Made by a program: the position numbers and the translations under genes. Source: Terrirubrum flagellatum (GTDB lineage Bacteria; Pseudomonadota; Alphaproteobacteria; Rhizobiales; Beijerinckiaceae). Taken from it: a DNA stretch of 64,000 bases. Below, in pieces: positions 54,910-63,970 of the stretch (its first letter is position 1; each line of letters opens with the position of its first letter). Below the pieces are notes generated by a model, which was given only the letters and a program-made list of their open reading frames with translations, was not told the origin of the DNA and did no database searches. The stretch is taken from positions 4,949,501 through 5,013,500 of the forward strand of contig NZ_CP091851.1 in the NCBI RefSeq assembly GCF_022059845.1, in the 5' to 3' direction.

Positions 54910-56592
54910 TCAATTGCCCTCGTTGCGCGTGCGTCCCTGCGCGACCCGCTCAAGCGACCATGCCACATGGCGGCGATCGGCGAGATTCATGCGCATCACG
55001 ATCTGCATGGTCCGACGCGGCGCGCCGTCGCCGAGATAGATCGAGTCCTCGATCTCGAGCAGCGAATCCTCGACCTCGAAGCGCCATGAAGCGCCGTCGC
55101 GCGCCACGAGGAGCACGAAGGCGTCGTCGTCTGGCAGTCGCGCCTCGATCGCGGGATGGATGTGGAATCGCAATGCGATCGGCACATGATCGGTGGTCGG
55201 CTCGCCGGGAAACACGTCGCGGCCGGTGAGGCGCAAGCCATCGGGCGAGATCGTGACATGACGCTGATGCAGCACGCCGAAACGCTCTTCGTAGCCGTCA
55301 TGGGAGCATTGGATCGCCTGCCCGTCCTCGGAGAGATCGGCGCGCACATGCGCGGGGCCGGCGAGATAATTCGCTTCCGGCGTTTCGACGAAACGCGCCG
55401 ACGTCGCGTTGCCGAGCGTTGCGGTGGAATGGGCGATCGTCGTGCGCACGGCTTCGCCAAGCTCTGTGCCTTCGTCGCGCGGCGCGGCGCAATTGACGAT
55501 CCAGCGGCGGCCCTCGCTCGAAAATTCCACTGACAGGCAACCGGCATGGGCCTGCGCGGTCGCGGCGATCGGTCCTGCAGGAGCCGCATCGACCAGCGCG
55601 ACGGAGTCGGCGGCGACAAGGCGCGCATAGCCGCCGCGCAGGCCGGGACTCGAAGGCGAGGCGACGTCGCCATAGGCGATGAGCGTGGCGAGCAGTTCGC
55701 GCGGCGCGCCGCCGGCGCCGTTGAAGGCTGCGAGCGCGCCGTCGGCATGGCGCATATGGCGCACCATGGCGATCATGCGGTCGATGGCGTTGAGAATGTC
55801 GGCCGGCGGCTCGACGCCGCGACGCACGAAGCATTGCCGCAGCGGGATCAATTCGAACAGCAACGTGACCGGCGTTTCCGGATTGCGCCCGACATGGCCG
55901 CCATCAGCGGCGATCTGGGCGTTCAGCTCGCGCGTCACCAGCGCGATCGCGCGGCGCGCCAGCCGCTCGGAGCGGTCGGTCGACAAGGCGAGATGGAGAA
56001 GCGCGATGCCGGCCTGCAACCGGCCGAGCGGATCATATTCGGCGACGGCGGCTCTCTGCAGCCGCTTTCCGTGGCGGGCAAGGGAGCGCAGGAACGCTTT
56101 GTAGAAAACCGCATCGGCGCCATCGAGCACGAAAGGCGCCGACGCAAGCAGCGCGATCAGCCGGCGCGCCGCTGATTTCGTCCCCATGGCCTCTGGAGGC
56201 AGCGACTTCAGCGCGAAGAATTCGGAGAGCAGCCAGCGCGCCTGCGCCCGCCCGTCCGGCGTCTCGATCGCCGAGAGATGCCGGAGCCAGGAGAAGCTGT
56301 AGAGGCCGCGCAACCAGACGGATGGCGCAGCCGCCACGGAGAAGGGCGACATGTCGCCCGTCGCGACCACCTTGCCGCCGAGCGCGAAATGGCCGGCGAG
56401 GATGTCCTGCGCGGTCTCGGGATCGATGGTGCGAAGATCCGGCGGCACGATGACCAGACGCGTCGGCTGCGGCCCGAGCCGGACCGACAAAGCGCGCCAG
56501 GGCGCTTCGAGCGCTCCGCGAATCCGGCGCGTCAGGCGGCCGAAGCGCAGGCGCGTGATCGGTCGCGAGAGGGAGGGGGACGCGTCAGACAC
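54910..56592 (-). CDS. Heparinase II/III family protein
   Basis: A 560-residue protein with a helical toroid N-terminal half and a C-terminal heparinase II/III beta-sandwich (SAHAGCLSVEFSSEGRRWIVNCAAP-like block, then HDGYEERFGVLHQRHVTISPDGLRLTGRDVF). In alphaproteobacteria this gene is usually next to rsmB, as here (gap 32 bases). Polysaccharide lyase activity is implied by the fold but unproven; the protein lacks an obvious signal peptide. GTG start at 56592. Confidence 0.88.
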   Translation of the reverse strand: MSDASPSLSRPITRLRFGRLTRRIRGALEAPWRALSVRLGPQPTRLVIVPPDLRTIDPETAQDILAGHFALGGKVVATGDMSPFSVAAAPSVWLRGLYSFSWLRHLSAIETPDGRAQARWLLSEFFALKSLPPEAMGTKSAARRLIALLASAPFVLDGADAVFYKAFLRSLARHGKRLQRAAVAEYDPLGRLQAGIALLHLALSTDRSERLARRAIALVTRELNAQIAADGGHVGRNPETPVTLLFELIPLRQCFVRRGVEPPADILNAIDRMIAMVRHMRHADGALAAFNGAGGAPRELLATLIAYGDVASPSSPGLRGGYARLVAADSVALVDAAPAGPIAATAQAHAGCLSVEFSSEGRRWIVNCAAPRDEGTELGEAVRTTIAHSTATLGNATSARFVETPEANYLAGPAHVRADLSEDGQAIQCSHDGYEERFGVLHQRHVTISPDGLRLTGRDVFPGEPTTDHVPIALRFHIHPAIEARLPDDDAFVLLVARDGASWRFEVEDSLLEIEDSIYLGDGAPRRTMQIVMRMNLADRRHVAWSLERVAQGRTRNEGN

Positions 56593-56624
56593 AGCGCTTA
56601 TGCTTTATCATTAACCATTCGCCC

Positions 56625-57986
56625 TCAACCGGCGCGCCTAAGCCGCGCGGCGTAGAAGCCGTCGAGGCCGGCAAGGCGCGGTTGCGGATCAGGCCAGAGG
56701 TCAGGCGTCGTGCGCAGCGCGCCATGAGCGTCGATAGCGTCGGCGAGACCGGGCGCTTCTCCGGCCGCGATCGGATCAAGGCGGACATCGCTCCGTCGCC
56801 GGAGCAGCGATTCGATCTGTTGTTCGCCCTCTTCGGGTTCGAGCGAGCAGGTCGAATAGACCAGCCTTCCGCCGGGCTTGAGGAGGTCGATCGCATGGTC
56901 AATGAGCCGGCTTTGCAGCGCGGCCAGCGAGCGCACGTCGTCCTCGCTTTTGGTCCAGGCGACGTCGGGGTGACGGCGGATCGTTCCGGTGGATGCGCAA
57001 GGCGCATCGAGCAGAATCGCGTCGGCCGATTCGCCCGACCATGCAGCCGCGTCCGCGGTCACCACCTGGGCTGTCAGATGGAGCCGATTGAGGTTTTCTT
57101 TCAGCCGCTTGAGGCGGGCGGAGGAGCGGTCGACGGCGATGACCGAAGCGCCGGTCGCAGCAAGCTGCGCCGTCTTGCCTCCGGGCGCGGCGCAGAGGTC
57201 GAGAACGCGCTCGCCGGCTTGCGCGGACAAGAGCTTCGCCGGCAAAGCGGCTGCGGCGTCCTGCACGAACCAGCGCGCCTCCTGATAGCCTGACAGCGTC
57301 TCGACGGGCGCCAGCGAGCGGAGCCGGATCGAGCCCGTCGGCATGAGAGCGCCGTCGAGCCGCTCGGCCCAGTCGGTGGCTTCAGAGAGAGGCGTCACAT
57401 CGAGCGTCGGTTCAAGAGCCAGCGCCGCTGCGATCTTTTGCAGCTTCGCCTCGCCGTAGGTTTCGCGCCAGCGCCGGGCGAGCCAGTCGGGCAAATCTGC
57501 GACCGGATCATGATCTTCGAGCAGGGCGTCTTTTTCTGATGAGATTCTGCGCAGCACGGCGTTGGCCACCCCGGCGAGACCGGACAGGCGGCGGTCGGCG
57601 CGGGTCAGTTCGACAGCGCAGTCGACGGCGGCATGGGCGGGAATCGCCATGAACAGGATCTGCGTCGCGCCGACGATCAGCGTCGCAGCGAGCTCGGGCG
57701 GGGTCGCGGCCAGACCCTTTTCAAGGCGCGCGTCGAGTGCCTTGCGCAGGCCGCCGAGATGTTTGAGAGCGATGGTCGTGATCGAACGAGCGAGCTGGGC
57801 GTCGCGGTGATCAAGCTCGCCGCCGCGCGCCAGAGCGCGCTGAAGCGCGTCATCCATCGCCACACGCCTCTCGACGACATGGCGCAGCGCCGACGCTGCG
57901 GCCCGGCGAGCGCCCAGCGCGCGCGCCGTATCGGCGGCGGACTGCGAAGGGTCGGGTCGCGCCGGCCTGGGGGTGGATCGATTCAT
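56625..57986 (-). CDS. rsmB: RsmB/NOP family rRNA (cytosine-5) methyltransferase
   Basis: A 453-residue enzyme. Residues about 25-155 are a NusB-like RNA-binding domain. The catalytic domain has the SAM motif VLDLCAAPGGKTAQLA and the two cysteines of this family, in LLDAPCASTGTIRRHPD and VYSTCSLEPEEGEQQ. It should methylate C967 of 16S rRNA (E. coli numbering). It leads an operon with the heparinase-like gene and is divergent from a DUF1674 gene. Confidence 0.93.
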   Translation of the reverse strand: MNRSTPRPARPDPSQSAADTARALGARRAAASALRHVVERRVAMDDALQRALARGGELDHRDAQLARSITTIALKHLGGLRKALDARLEKGLAATPPELAATLIVGATQILFMAIPAHAAVDCAVELTRADRRLSGLAGVANAVLRRISSEKDALLEDHDPVADLPDWLARRWRETYGEAKLQKIAAALALEPTLDVTPLSEATDWAERLDGALMPTGSIRLRSLAPVETLSGYQEARWFVQDAAAALPAKLLSAQAGERVLDLCAAPGGKTAQLAATGASVIAVDRSSARLKRLKENLNRLHLTAQVVTADAAAWSGESADAILLDAPCASTGTIRRHPDVAWTKSEDDVRSLAALQSRLIDHAIDLLKPGGRLVYSTCSLEPEEGEQQIESLLRRRSDVRLDPIAAGEAPGLADAIDAHGALRTTPDLWPDPQPRLAGLDGFYAARLRRAG

Positions 57987-58034
57987 GGGACAGAGGCGTA
58001 TAAGGGGTTCAGGACAACGCGTCAGCCCTGCGAC

Positions 58035-58247
58035 ATGCCATCAGACGATCATTCCCCTGCGGCAAATCCCGCCAAGCCTTTGACGGAGGCGGCGAAGCGC
58101 GCGCTTGCCGAGGCGGAAGAGCGGCGAGCGGCCTATGAGAAGGCCAAGGCGGACCTCGCCCGCGAAAAGGAAATCAACGGCCGCGAGGGTCCGGAGCCGG
58201 TGCGTTATGGCGACTGGGAGAACAAAGGCATCGCCAGCGATTTCTGA
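58035..58247 (+). CDS. DUF1674 protein (SDHAF4-like)
   Basis: A 70-residue protein with the C-terminal motif EINGREGPEPVRYGDWENKGIASDF, which defines DUF1674 and the mitochondrial succinate dehydrogenase assembly factor SDHAF4/Sdh8. The N-terminal part is a charged helix. It may help flavinated SdhA assemble into complex II. ATG 58035 gives the usual short length; the long upstream frame is antisense to rsmB. Confidence 0.92.
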   Translation: MPSDDHSPAANPAKPLTEAAKRALAEAEERRAAYEKAKADLAREKEINGREGPEPVRYGDWENKGIASDF

Positions 58248-58361
58248 ATATGTCCGGAATCATAGCCTTTCGCGGCTTGATGGACAGGCGCAGGCGACCG
58301 CTATAAGGCGGGCGGCCGCAAGCCTCGCGCATCGGCGCAGTTTTCACGGGATGAGATCGTA

Positions 58362-59687
58362 ATGACCAAGGCGGCCAAGCGCGTCGCGAGCTTCCGCGAG
58401 CTGTTGACGGAATTCCGCGACAAGCTCGACATCAAGTTCGGCTTCCATCTCTGGGACGGCACGACAGTCCCCGCCGATCTCCCCAAGGACGCGATGGCGG
58501 TGTCGTTCGCCGACGAAGGCGCGGTCGCGGCGCTGATCCGCAAGCCGAATCTCGACACGCTCGCCAATCTCTGGGCGTCGGCGCGCGTCGATGTGAAGAA
58601 TGGCACAGTGTTCGATCTCGTCGAGCAGCGCCCGACGAAGCGCACGAAAGAGTGGCTCAAGGTTCTCGACCGCAAACAGGCGCTGATGACGGCGGCGAAG
58701 TTCCTTCTCGTGCCGCGCGGCGGGCCGTGGCCGCTTGAGCATATTGGCGAAGAGAAAGAGAGCGACGGCTCCGCCAAGGAGAACAAGAAGAACATCGCCT
58801 ATCACTACGACGTGTCGAACGCGTTCTATGAGATGTGGCTCGACAAGGAGATGGTCTACACCTGCGGCTACTTCAACGAATGGAGCGACGATCTCGACAC
58901 GATCCAGCTCAACAAGCTGGAGATGTCCTGTCGCCGTCTGCGCCTGAAGCCGGGCGATCGCGTGCTCGACATGGGCTGCGGCTGGGGCGCGTTTTCCTGC
59001 TACGCCGCGCAGCATTATGGCGCGATCTGCCATGGCGTGACGCTGTCTGAACAGCAGGTCGCTTACGCGCAGGAGAAGGTGAAGCGGCTTGGCCTTCAGG
59101 ATCGCGTCACGATCGAGCTGAAGGACTATGCCGACGTCGCAGGCGAGAACGTCTATGACAAGGTCGCCGCCATCGGCATGATCGAGCATGTCGGCATCGA
59201 CAATTTCCCGAAATATTATGGCACGGTTCAGCGCGTGCTGAAGCCGGGCGGGCTCTTCCTGCATCACGGCATCACGCGGCCGGGCAAGAGCCAGTCGACG
59301 ATGACGCGCAAGAAGCGGCCGGAATTCGCGGCGCTCACCAAATATATTTTCCCCGGCGGCGAACTCGATTTCATCGGCGGCACGGTGACGAACCTCGAAC
59401 GCGCCGGATTCGAGGTGCATGACGTCGAAGCCTGGCGCGAGCATTACATGCGCACCTGCCGCATGTGGCATGATCGCCTTCTCGCCAATATCGACGCTGC
59501 GGCGAAGGAAGTGAGCATGCCGACGGCGCGTCTGTGGCTGATGTATCTTGCCGCCTGCTCGATCTCGTTCCAGCGCAACACTGTCTGCCTCTATCAGACG
59601 TTGGCCTCGAAGCGGGTGCGCGGCTCGGTGGGCCTGCCGCCGTCGCGCAAGGATCTCTATCGCGGCAAATGGGCGATGGCGGAGTGA
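58362..59687 (+). CDS. cfa: Cyclopropane-fatty-acyl-phospholipid synthase family
   Basis: A 441-residue SAM-dependent enzyme that adds a methylene bridge (or methyl) to unsaturated acyl chains of membrane lipids. The N-terminal ~100 residues form the SCP2-like part; the catalytic domain starts at NIAYHYDVSNAFYEMWLDKEMVYTCGYF, with the SAM motif VLDMGCGWGAFSCYAA and conserved GMIEHVGIDNFPKYYG. Membrane-associated in the cytoplasm. Monocistronic, with a terminator downstream. Confidence 0.93.
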   Translation: MTKAAKRVASFRELLTEFRDKLDIKFGFHLWDGTTVPADLPKDAMAVSFADEGAVAALIRKPNLDTLANLWASARVDVKNGTVFDLVEQRPTKRTKEWLKVLDRKQALMTAAKFLLVPRGGPWPLEHIGEEKESDGSAKENKKNIAYHYDVSNAFYEMWLDKEMVYTCGYFNEWSDDLDTIQLNKLEMSCRRLRLKPGDRVLDMGCGWGAFSCYAAQHYGAICHGVTLSEQQVAYAQEKVKRLGLQDRVTIELKDYADVAGENVYDKVAAIGMIEHVGIDNFPKYYGTVQRVLKPGGLFLHHGITRPGKSQSTMTRKKRPEFAALTKYIFPGGELDFIGGTVTNLERAGFEVHDVEAWREHYMRTCRMWHDRLLANIDAAAKEVSMPTARLWLMYLAACSISFQRNTVCLYQTLASKRVRGSVGLPPSRKDLYRGKWAMAE

Positions 59688-59744
59688 TTCGCTGGGCGGA
59701 GGCCCCGGTCGGGATTTCCGACCTTCAGCGAATCAATGGAATCG

Positions 59745-59768
59745 AAGGCCGCCGCGAGGCGGCCTTTT
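59745..59768 (+). terminator. Rho-independent terminator of cfa
   Basis: Nine-base arms AAGGCCGCC/GGCGGCCTT with a GCGA tetraloop, running into four T's, 58 bases after the cfa stop. Confidence 0.88.
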
Positions 59769-59795
59769 GTTTTGCGCGCCGCGCTCATTTTGCGC

Positions 59796-59824
59796 TTGCA
59801 TCGTTACGCTAATAGGACTATAAA
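59796..59824 (+). promoter_or_regulatory. Near-consensus promoter of the SNase gene
   Basis: TTGCAT (59796-59801) and TATAAA (59819-59824) are 17 bases apart. The -10 box ends only eight bases before the ATG at 59833, so transcription would begin at or next to the start codon. Confidence 0.7.
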
Positions 59825-59832
59825 CATATATC

Positions 59833-60399
59833 ATGCCTTTTGTCTTATCGGGCCGCCAATTCCGACTGCTTCGCCATAGTATCATGGCGGGAGTGGTCCT
59901 GGCCGGCTTCGGAGCAGCGGCGATCGTGGGCCGGGCCGAATTCACCCGCTCCGCGGGCGCAACGCCGGCCGCAATCGAAGTCGAGGAAAGGGACAACTGG
60001 TCCGCGCCCAACGGGCGCTCGCGCCGCCTGATCGGCGATTATGAGGCGGTCATCACCCGCGTGATCGACGGCGACACGGTCGAGGCGCGGGTCGCGGTCT
60101 GGCTCGGGCAGGATGTCATCACGCGGATCAGGCTGCTCAGCGTCGATGCGCCGGAGATTCGCGGCGCCTGCGGGTCGGAGCGCGATCTCGCCGTGGCTGC
60201 GCGTAATCGCGTGCATGAGCTTGTCGCCGGCCGGCGGATCATCGTGCGGCAGGTCGGCGGCGACAAATATTTCGGACGGGTGACCGCTAATCTCATGGCC
60301 GATGGCGTGAACGTCGCCAATGCGCTGCTGGCGGAGGGGCTGGCGCGGCCCTATGGCGGCGGCCGGCGCGGAAGCTGGTGCGGCCTGTCGCAGCGCTGA
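59833..60399 (+). CDS. Thermonuclease family protein (SNase)
   Basis: A 188-residue protein with an N-terminal hydrophobic anchor (about residues 17-34, SIMAGVVLAGFGAAAIVG) and an SNase domain from about residue 68. VITRVIDGDTVEARV supplies the metal-binding Asp pair, IRLLSVDAPEI the Arg-Glu region, and DKYFGRVTANLM the second Arg region, so it can be catalytic, unlike the homologue at 1.5-2.4 kb. It should act in the periplasm. The promoter is so close to the ATG that the mRNA is probably leaderless. Confidence 0.87.
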   Translation: MPFVLSGRQFRLLRHSIMAGVVLAGFGAAAIVGRAEFTRSAGATPAAIEVEERDNWSAPNGRSRRLIGDYEAVITRVIDGDTVEARVAVWLGQDVITRIRLLSVDAPEIRGACGSERDLAVAARNRVHELVAGRRIIVRQVGGDKYFGRVTANLMADGVNVANALLAEGLARPYGGGRRGSWCGLSQR

Positions 60400-60542
60400 C
60401 CGCGCCATCGACTGAAATCGCGCGAATTCGCGCTTTGTCCTTTCGCTTTCATCAAGCCGCCGGCGGCAGGCTGAATTCCGGCTGCCGGAAGCGGCTTCGC
60501 GTCGATTGAATCCGGACCCCAATCGCCAGATCGGCCAAGGCG

Positions 60543-60557
60543 TTAACCGGCTGATAA
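60543..60557. promoter_or_regulatory. Candidate CtrA box upstream of fliF
   Basis: TTAA-N7-ATAA, one base from the CtrA consensus TTAA-N7-TTAA, 80 bases before the preferred fliF start. A small hairpin (CCCGGCA/TGCCGGG, 60565-60583) follows. CtrA controls class II flagellar operons in several alphaproteobacteria. Confidence 0.4.
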
Positions 60558-60636
60558 CCATCTACCCGGCAATTTCTGCCGGGCGCCTTCCGGGCGTTCG
60601 GTGGCGGCCGGCGTTGGTCGTGTGGAGCGTGACGTC

Positions 60637-62298
60637 TTGAACGGGATTACCGAGGCGTTTTCGAAGTTCGGGCCGGCGCGGCTCGCGGCGATGCTGGCCG
60701 TGACGCTGGCGCTCGTCGGCTTTTTCGCTTTCATGATCATCCGCGCCACGACGCCGGCCATGGCCGTGCTCTACAGCGACCTGCCCTTGTCCGAGGCGGC
60801 GTCGATCATCAAGGAGCTCGACACCAGAGGGATCAAATACGAGACCCGCCAGGACGGGCAGACGATTCTCGCTCCCAAGGCCGACATTCCGCGCATCCGC
60901 ATGGATTTCGCGGCGAAAGGCATGCCGTCGGGCGGCTCGGTCGGCTACGAAATCTTCGACAAGGGCGACGCCTTTTCTTCGACCAGCTTCGTCCAGAACA
61001 TCAATCACCTGCGCGCGCTGGAAGGCGAACTCGCCCGCACGATCGCGTCGATCAGCCGCGTGACGTCGGCCCGCGTGCATCTCGTGTTGCCTGAGCGCCG
61101 CGTGTTCGAGCGCGACCGCGAGCCGCCGCGCGCTTCGATCGTGCTCAAGGTTCGCGGCGAGCTTGACGCCGCGCAGGTGCGCGCGATTCGCCATCTCGCG
61201 GCGTCGGCCGTCGAGGGGCTGAAGCCTGAGCGCGTCTCGATTGTCGATGAGACGGGCCGTCTGCTCGCCGACGGCGCCGCCGAAGGCAACGCCGGCGCCG
61301 CAGCCGAGGAGAAGCAGTCGGCGCTGGAGCGGCGCCTGCGCGCGCAGATCGAAGACATCGTCGCGAATGTGGTGGGGCAGGGACGCGCTCGCGTGCAGGT
61401 GGCGGCCGAGATGGATTTCAGCCGCATCCAGCAGACGCAGGAGAGCTACGATCCGGAAAGCCGCGTGCTCCGCTCGACGCAGACGCGCACCGAGCAGACG
61501 CAGACCACCAACGGCGAGAATCAGGTTTCGGTCGGCAACGAATTGCCGGGACAGCAGCGCAACGGTCCCGCGCAGAACACGACGCGCGACGGCTCCAACA
61601 AGAATGAGGAAATCGCGAATTACGATTACACCAAGACTGTTCGTTCGGAGATGCAGGAAGGCGGGCGCGTCAAGAAAATCTCCGTCGCCGTGCTCGTCGA
61701 CGGTCAGTATCTGCGCAATGGCGGCGGCGGCGAACTCGCCTACCAGCCGCGCCCGCAGGAGGAGCTCGACCGGATCGGAGCGCTGGTGCGCAGCGCCATC
61801 GGCTTCGATCGCAATCGCGGCGACACGGTTGAGATCGTCAATCTGCGCTTCGCCGAACCGCCGCGTCAGGCGGAGCCTCTCGAAGAGCCGAGCCTGCTGA
61901 GGAGCCTGTTGCAGCCGACGAAGGACGACATCTATCGCGGCGCCGAACTCGGCGTGCTCGCGATCCTGACGTTGATCGTGATGCTTCTCGTCGTGCGCCC
62001 GCTCGTCAATCGCGTGATCACGCCGGACAGTTTGCGTGCGACATTCGCGCAGGTGACGGGCGGCATGTTGTCAGGGCCGACTGAAGCGGTTGCGACGGCC
62101 GGCGGCGAAGGGCCGACGGTGAGTGCGGCTGGGGAGCCTCTGCAGCCGCGTGAATCCGCCGCGATGCGCTATCTCGACATGGCGAAGGTCAATGGCCAGG
62201 TGCAGGCGCAATCGCTCGAGCGCATCGGCGAAGTCGTCAAGGCCAATCCCACTGAAGCGCTCGCGATCATCCGCCAGATGATTCATGAAGGGAGGTAA
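60637..62298 (+). CDS. fliF: Flagellar MS-ring protein FliF
   Basis: A 553-residue inner-membrane protein that forms the MS ring of the flagellar basal body. Membrane helix 1 is residues about 15-35 (LAAMLAVTLALVGFFAFMIIR); two ring-building motifs follow (LYSDLPLSEAASIIKELDTRGIKYE, then VTSARVHLVLPERRVFERDREPPRASIVLKV); helix 2 is near residue 445 (LGVLAILTLIVMLLVVRPLV); the C-terminus binds FliG. I chose TTG 60637 (NGITEAFSKFGPARL) because GGAG lies nine bases upstream; GTG 60601 and 60622 are in frame. It begins the flagellar operon that runs off the window. Confidence 0.94.
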   Translation: MNGITEAFSKFGPARLAAMLAVTLALVGFFAFMIIRATTPAMAVLYSDLPLSEAASIIKELDTRGIKYETRQDGQTILAPKADIPRIRMDFAAKGMPSGGSVGYEIFDKGDAFSSTSFVQNINHLRALEGELARTIASISRVTSARVHLVLPERRVFERDREPPRASIVLKVRGELDAAQVRAIRHLAASAVEGLKPERVSIVDETGRLLADGAAEGNAGAAAEEKQSALERRLRAQIEDIVANVVGQGRARVQVAAEMDFSRIQQTQESYDPESRVLRSTQTRTEQTQTTNGENQVSVGNELPGQQRNGPAQNTTRDGSNKNEEIANYDYTKTVRSEMQEGGRVKKISVAVLVDGQYLRNGGGGELAYQPRPQEELDRIGALVRSAIGFDRNRGDTVEIVNLRFAEPPRQAEPLEEPSLLRSLLQPTKDDIYRGAELGVLAILTLIVMLLVVRPLVNRVITPDSLRATFAQVTGGMLSGPTEAVATAGGEGPTVSAAGEPLQPRESAAMRYLDMAKVNGQVQAQSLERIGEVVKANPTEALAIIRQMIHEGR

Positions 62299-62306
62299 GT
62301 CGCAAT

Positions 62307-63329
62307 ATGGCGCCTCCTAAGGGTCAGAAGGTCGAAGGCCTGTCAGGACCGCAACGCGCGGCGGTGCTTCTGCTTGCGCTCGGCGAGGAGCATGGCGCCG
62401 AGCTCTGGAAGATGTTCGACGAGGACGAGATCCGCGCCGTTTCGATCGCCATGTCGCAGCTCGGCTCGATCGAGGCGCTGACGGTCGAGTCCCTGATCGT
62501 CGAATTCGTGTCGAAGATGTCGGCGACCGGCGCCATCACCGGCTCGCTCGACCGCACCGAATTGCTGCTGCAGAAAATTCTGCCGGCGCAGCAGGTCTCG
62601 CTGATCATGGAGGAAATCCGCGGCCCCGCCGGCCGCAACATGTGGCAGAAGCTCTCCAACGTCGATGGCGACGTGCTGGCGAATTTCCTGAAGAACGAAT
62701 ATCCGCAGACCGCTGCGGTCATCCTTTCGAAAATCAGGACCGATCACGCGGCGAAGGTTCTCGCGGCGCTGCCTGACGACATCTCGACGGATGTGGTGCA
62801 TCGCATGCTGAAGCTCGAAGGCGTGCAGAAGGACGCGCTCGAACGCATCGAGGAGACGCTGCGCAGCGAGTTCGTTTCGAATCTTTCGCAGACCACGCGG
62901 CGCGACGCGCACGAATTGATGGCGGAGATCTTCAACTCGTTCGATCGCCAGACCGAGAGCCGCTTCCTGAATTCGCTTGAGGAAGTGAACCACGACGCTG
63001 CGAAGCGCATCCGCTCGCTGATGTTCACCTTCGACGATCTTGTGAAGCTCGATCCGGCGTCCATGCAGACCCTGATGCGTTCGGTGGACAAGATGCTGCT
63101 CACCAAGGCGCTGAAGGGCGCCAACGAGACGGTGCGCAAATTCTTCTTCTCCAACATGTCGACGCGCGCCGCCAAGACGATGGAAGACGAAATGGGAGCG
63201 CTTGGCCCGATGCGCCTCAAGGATGTCGACGAGGCGCAAGCCGCCATCGTGCTCACCGCCAAGGATCTCGCCGACAAGGGCGAGATCATGATCAGCAAGA
63301 ACCGCTCGGAAGATGAACTGGTGTATTGA
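62307..63329 (+). CDS. fliG: Flagellar motor switch protein FliG
   Basis: A 340-residue cytoplasmic ring protein that couples the stator to rotation. The N-terminal domain (LSGPQRAAVLLLALGEEHGAELWKMFDEDEI) binds FliF, the middle holds the armadillo repeats (EYPQTAAVILSKIRTDHAAKVLAALPDDI), and the C-terminal torque helix region is MFTFDDLVKLDPASMQTLMRSVDKMLLTKALKGA. Gap to fliF is eight bases, with GGAGG upstream. Confidence 0.96.
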   Translation: MAPPKGQKVEGLSGPQRAAVLLLALGEEHGAELWKMFDEDEIRAVSIAMSQLGSIEALTVESLIVEFVSKMSATGAITGSLDRTELLLQKILPAQQVSLIMEEIRGPAGRNMWQKLSNVDGDVLANFLKNEYPQTAAVILSKIRTDHAAKVLAALPDDISTDVVHRMLKLEGVQKDALERIEETLRSEFVSNLSQTTRRDAHELMAEIFNSFDRQTESRFLNSLEEVNHDAAKRIRSLMFTFDDLVKLDPASMQTLMRSVDKMLLTKALKGANETVRKFFFSNMSTRAAKTMEDEMGALGPMRLKDVDEAQAAIVLTAKDLADKGEIMISKNRSEDELVY

Positions 63330-63332
63330 GAT

Positions 63333-63953
63333 ATGACCGCGGCAGAGAAATTCATCTTCGGTCATGATTTCGGCAAGGCGCCGAAGGCGCCGCTCGCGCC
63401 GTCGGCGAATGAGCGCGCTCGCGTGGACAATGAAGAGCGCGCTCGCGAGAAGGGTTTCGCGCAGGGCGTGGCGGAGGGTCGCGCGCAAGCGCAGCGCGAG
63501 TTCGATCAGCGTTTGATGAAGGCGCTTGAATCGATCGCGACGCGCGCGGCCGAGCTGCTTGCGTCGGCTGACGAACTCGAGACTGCGGCCGCGAGCGAGG
63601 TCGTGACATTCGCGTTGCGCTTCGCCGAGGCGGCGGCCGGCGTCGCCATCACGCATTATCCGCTGGCGGCGCTGGAAGCCGCGGCGCGCGACGTTTTCGG
63701 TCAGTTGCGCCAGGCGCCTCACTGCGTGATCCGCCTGCATGAGAGCCTTGTCGAACAGGCGAACGAGGCGCTGGCGCGGATCGCGCGTGAGCGCGGCTTC
63801 GAAGGCCGGCTGATCGTGATGGGCGAAACGGACATCGCGCGCGCGGACTTCTCGCTCGAATGGGCCGACGGCGGCATGCGCCGCGAAAGCGCCGCGCTGC
63901 GCCAGAAACTGGTGGACGCGATCGAGCGTCACGCCGCCATCGCGGTTGATTGA
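63333..63953 (+). CDS. fliH: Flagellar assembly protein FliH-like
   Basis: A 206-residue soluble protein that regulates the export ATPase FliI. The N-terminal FGHDFG, a charged coiled region with GxxxG-type spacing (EKGFAQGVAEGRAQAQREFDQ), and the C-terminal helix-strand domain (CVIRLHESLVEQANEALARIA, then IVMGETDIARADFSLEWADGGMRR) fit FliH. It starts three bases after the fliG stop. Confidence 0.87.
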   Translation: MTAAEKFIFGHDFGKAPKAPLAPSANERARVDNEERAREKGFAQGVAEGRAQAQREFDQRLMKALESIATRAAELLASADELETAAASEVVTFALRFAEAAAGVAITHYPLAALEAAARDVFGQLRQAPHCVIRLHESLVEQANEALARIARERGFEGRLIVMGETDIARADFSLEWADGGMRRESAALRQKLVDAIERHAAIAVD

Positions 63954-63970
63954 GGAAACGGGAGCCACCC

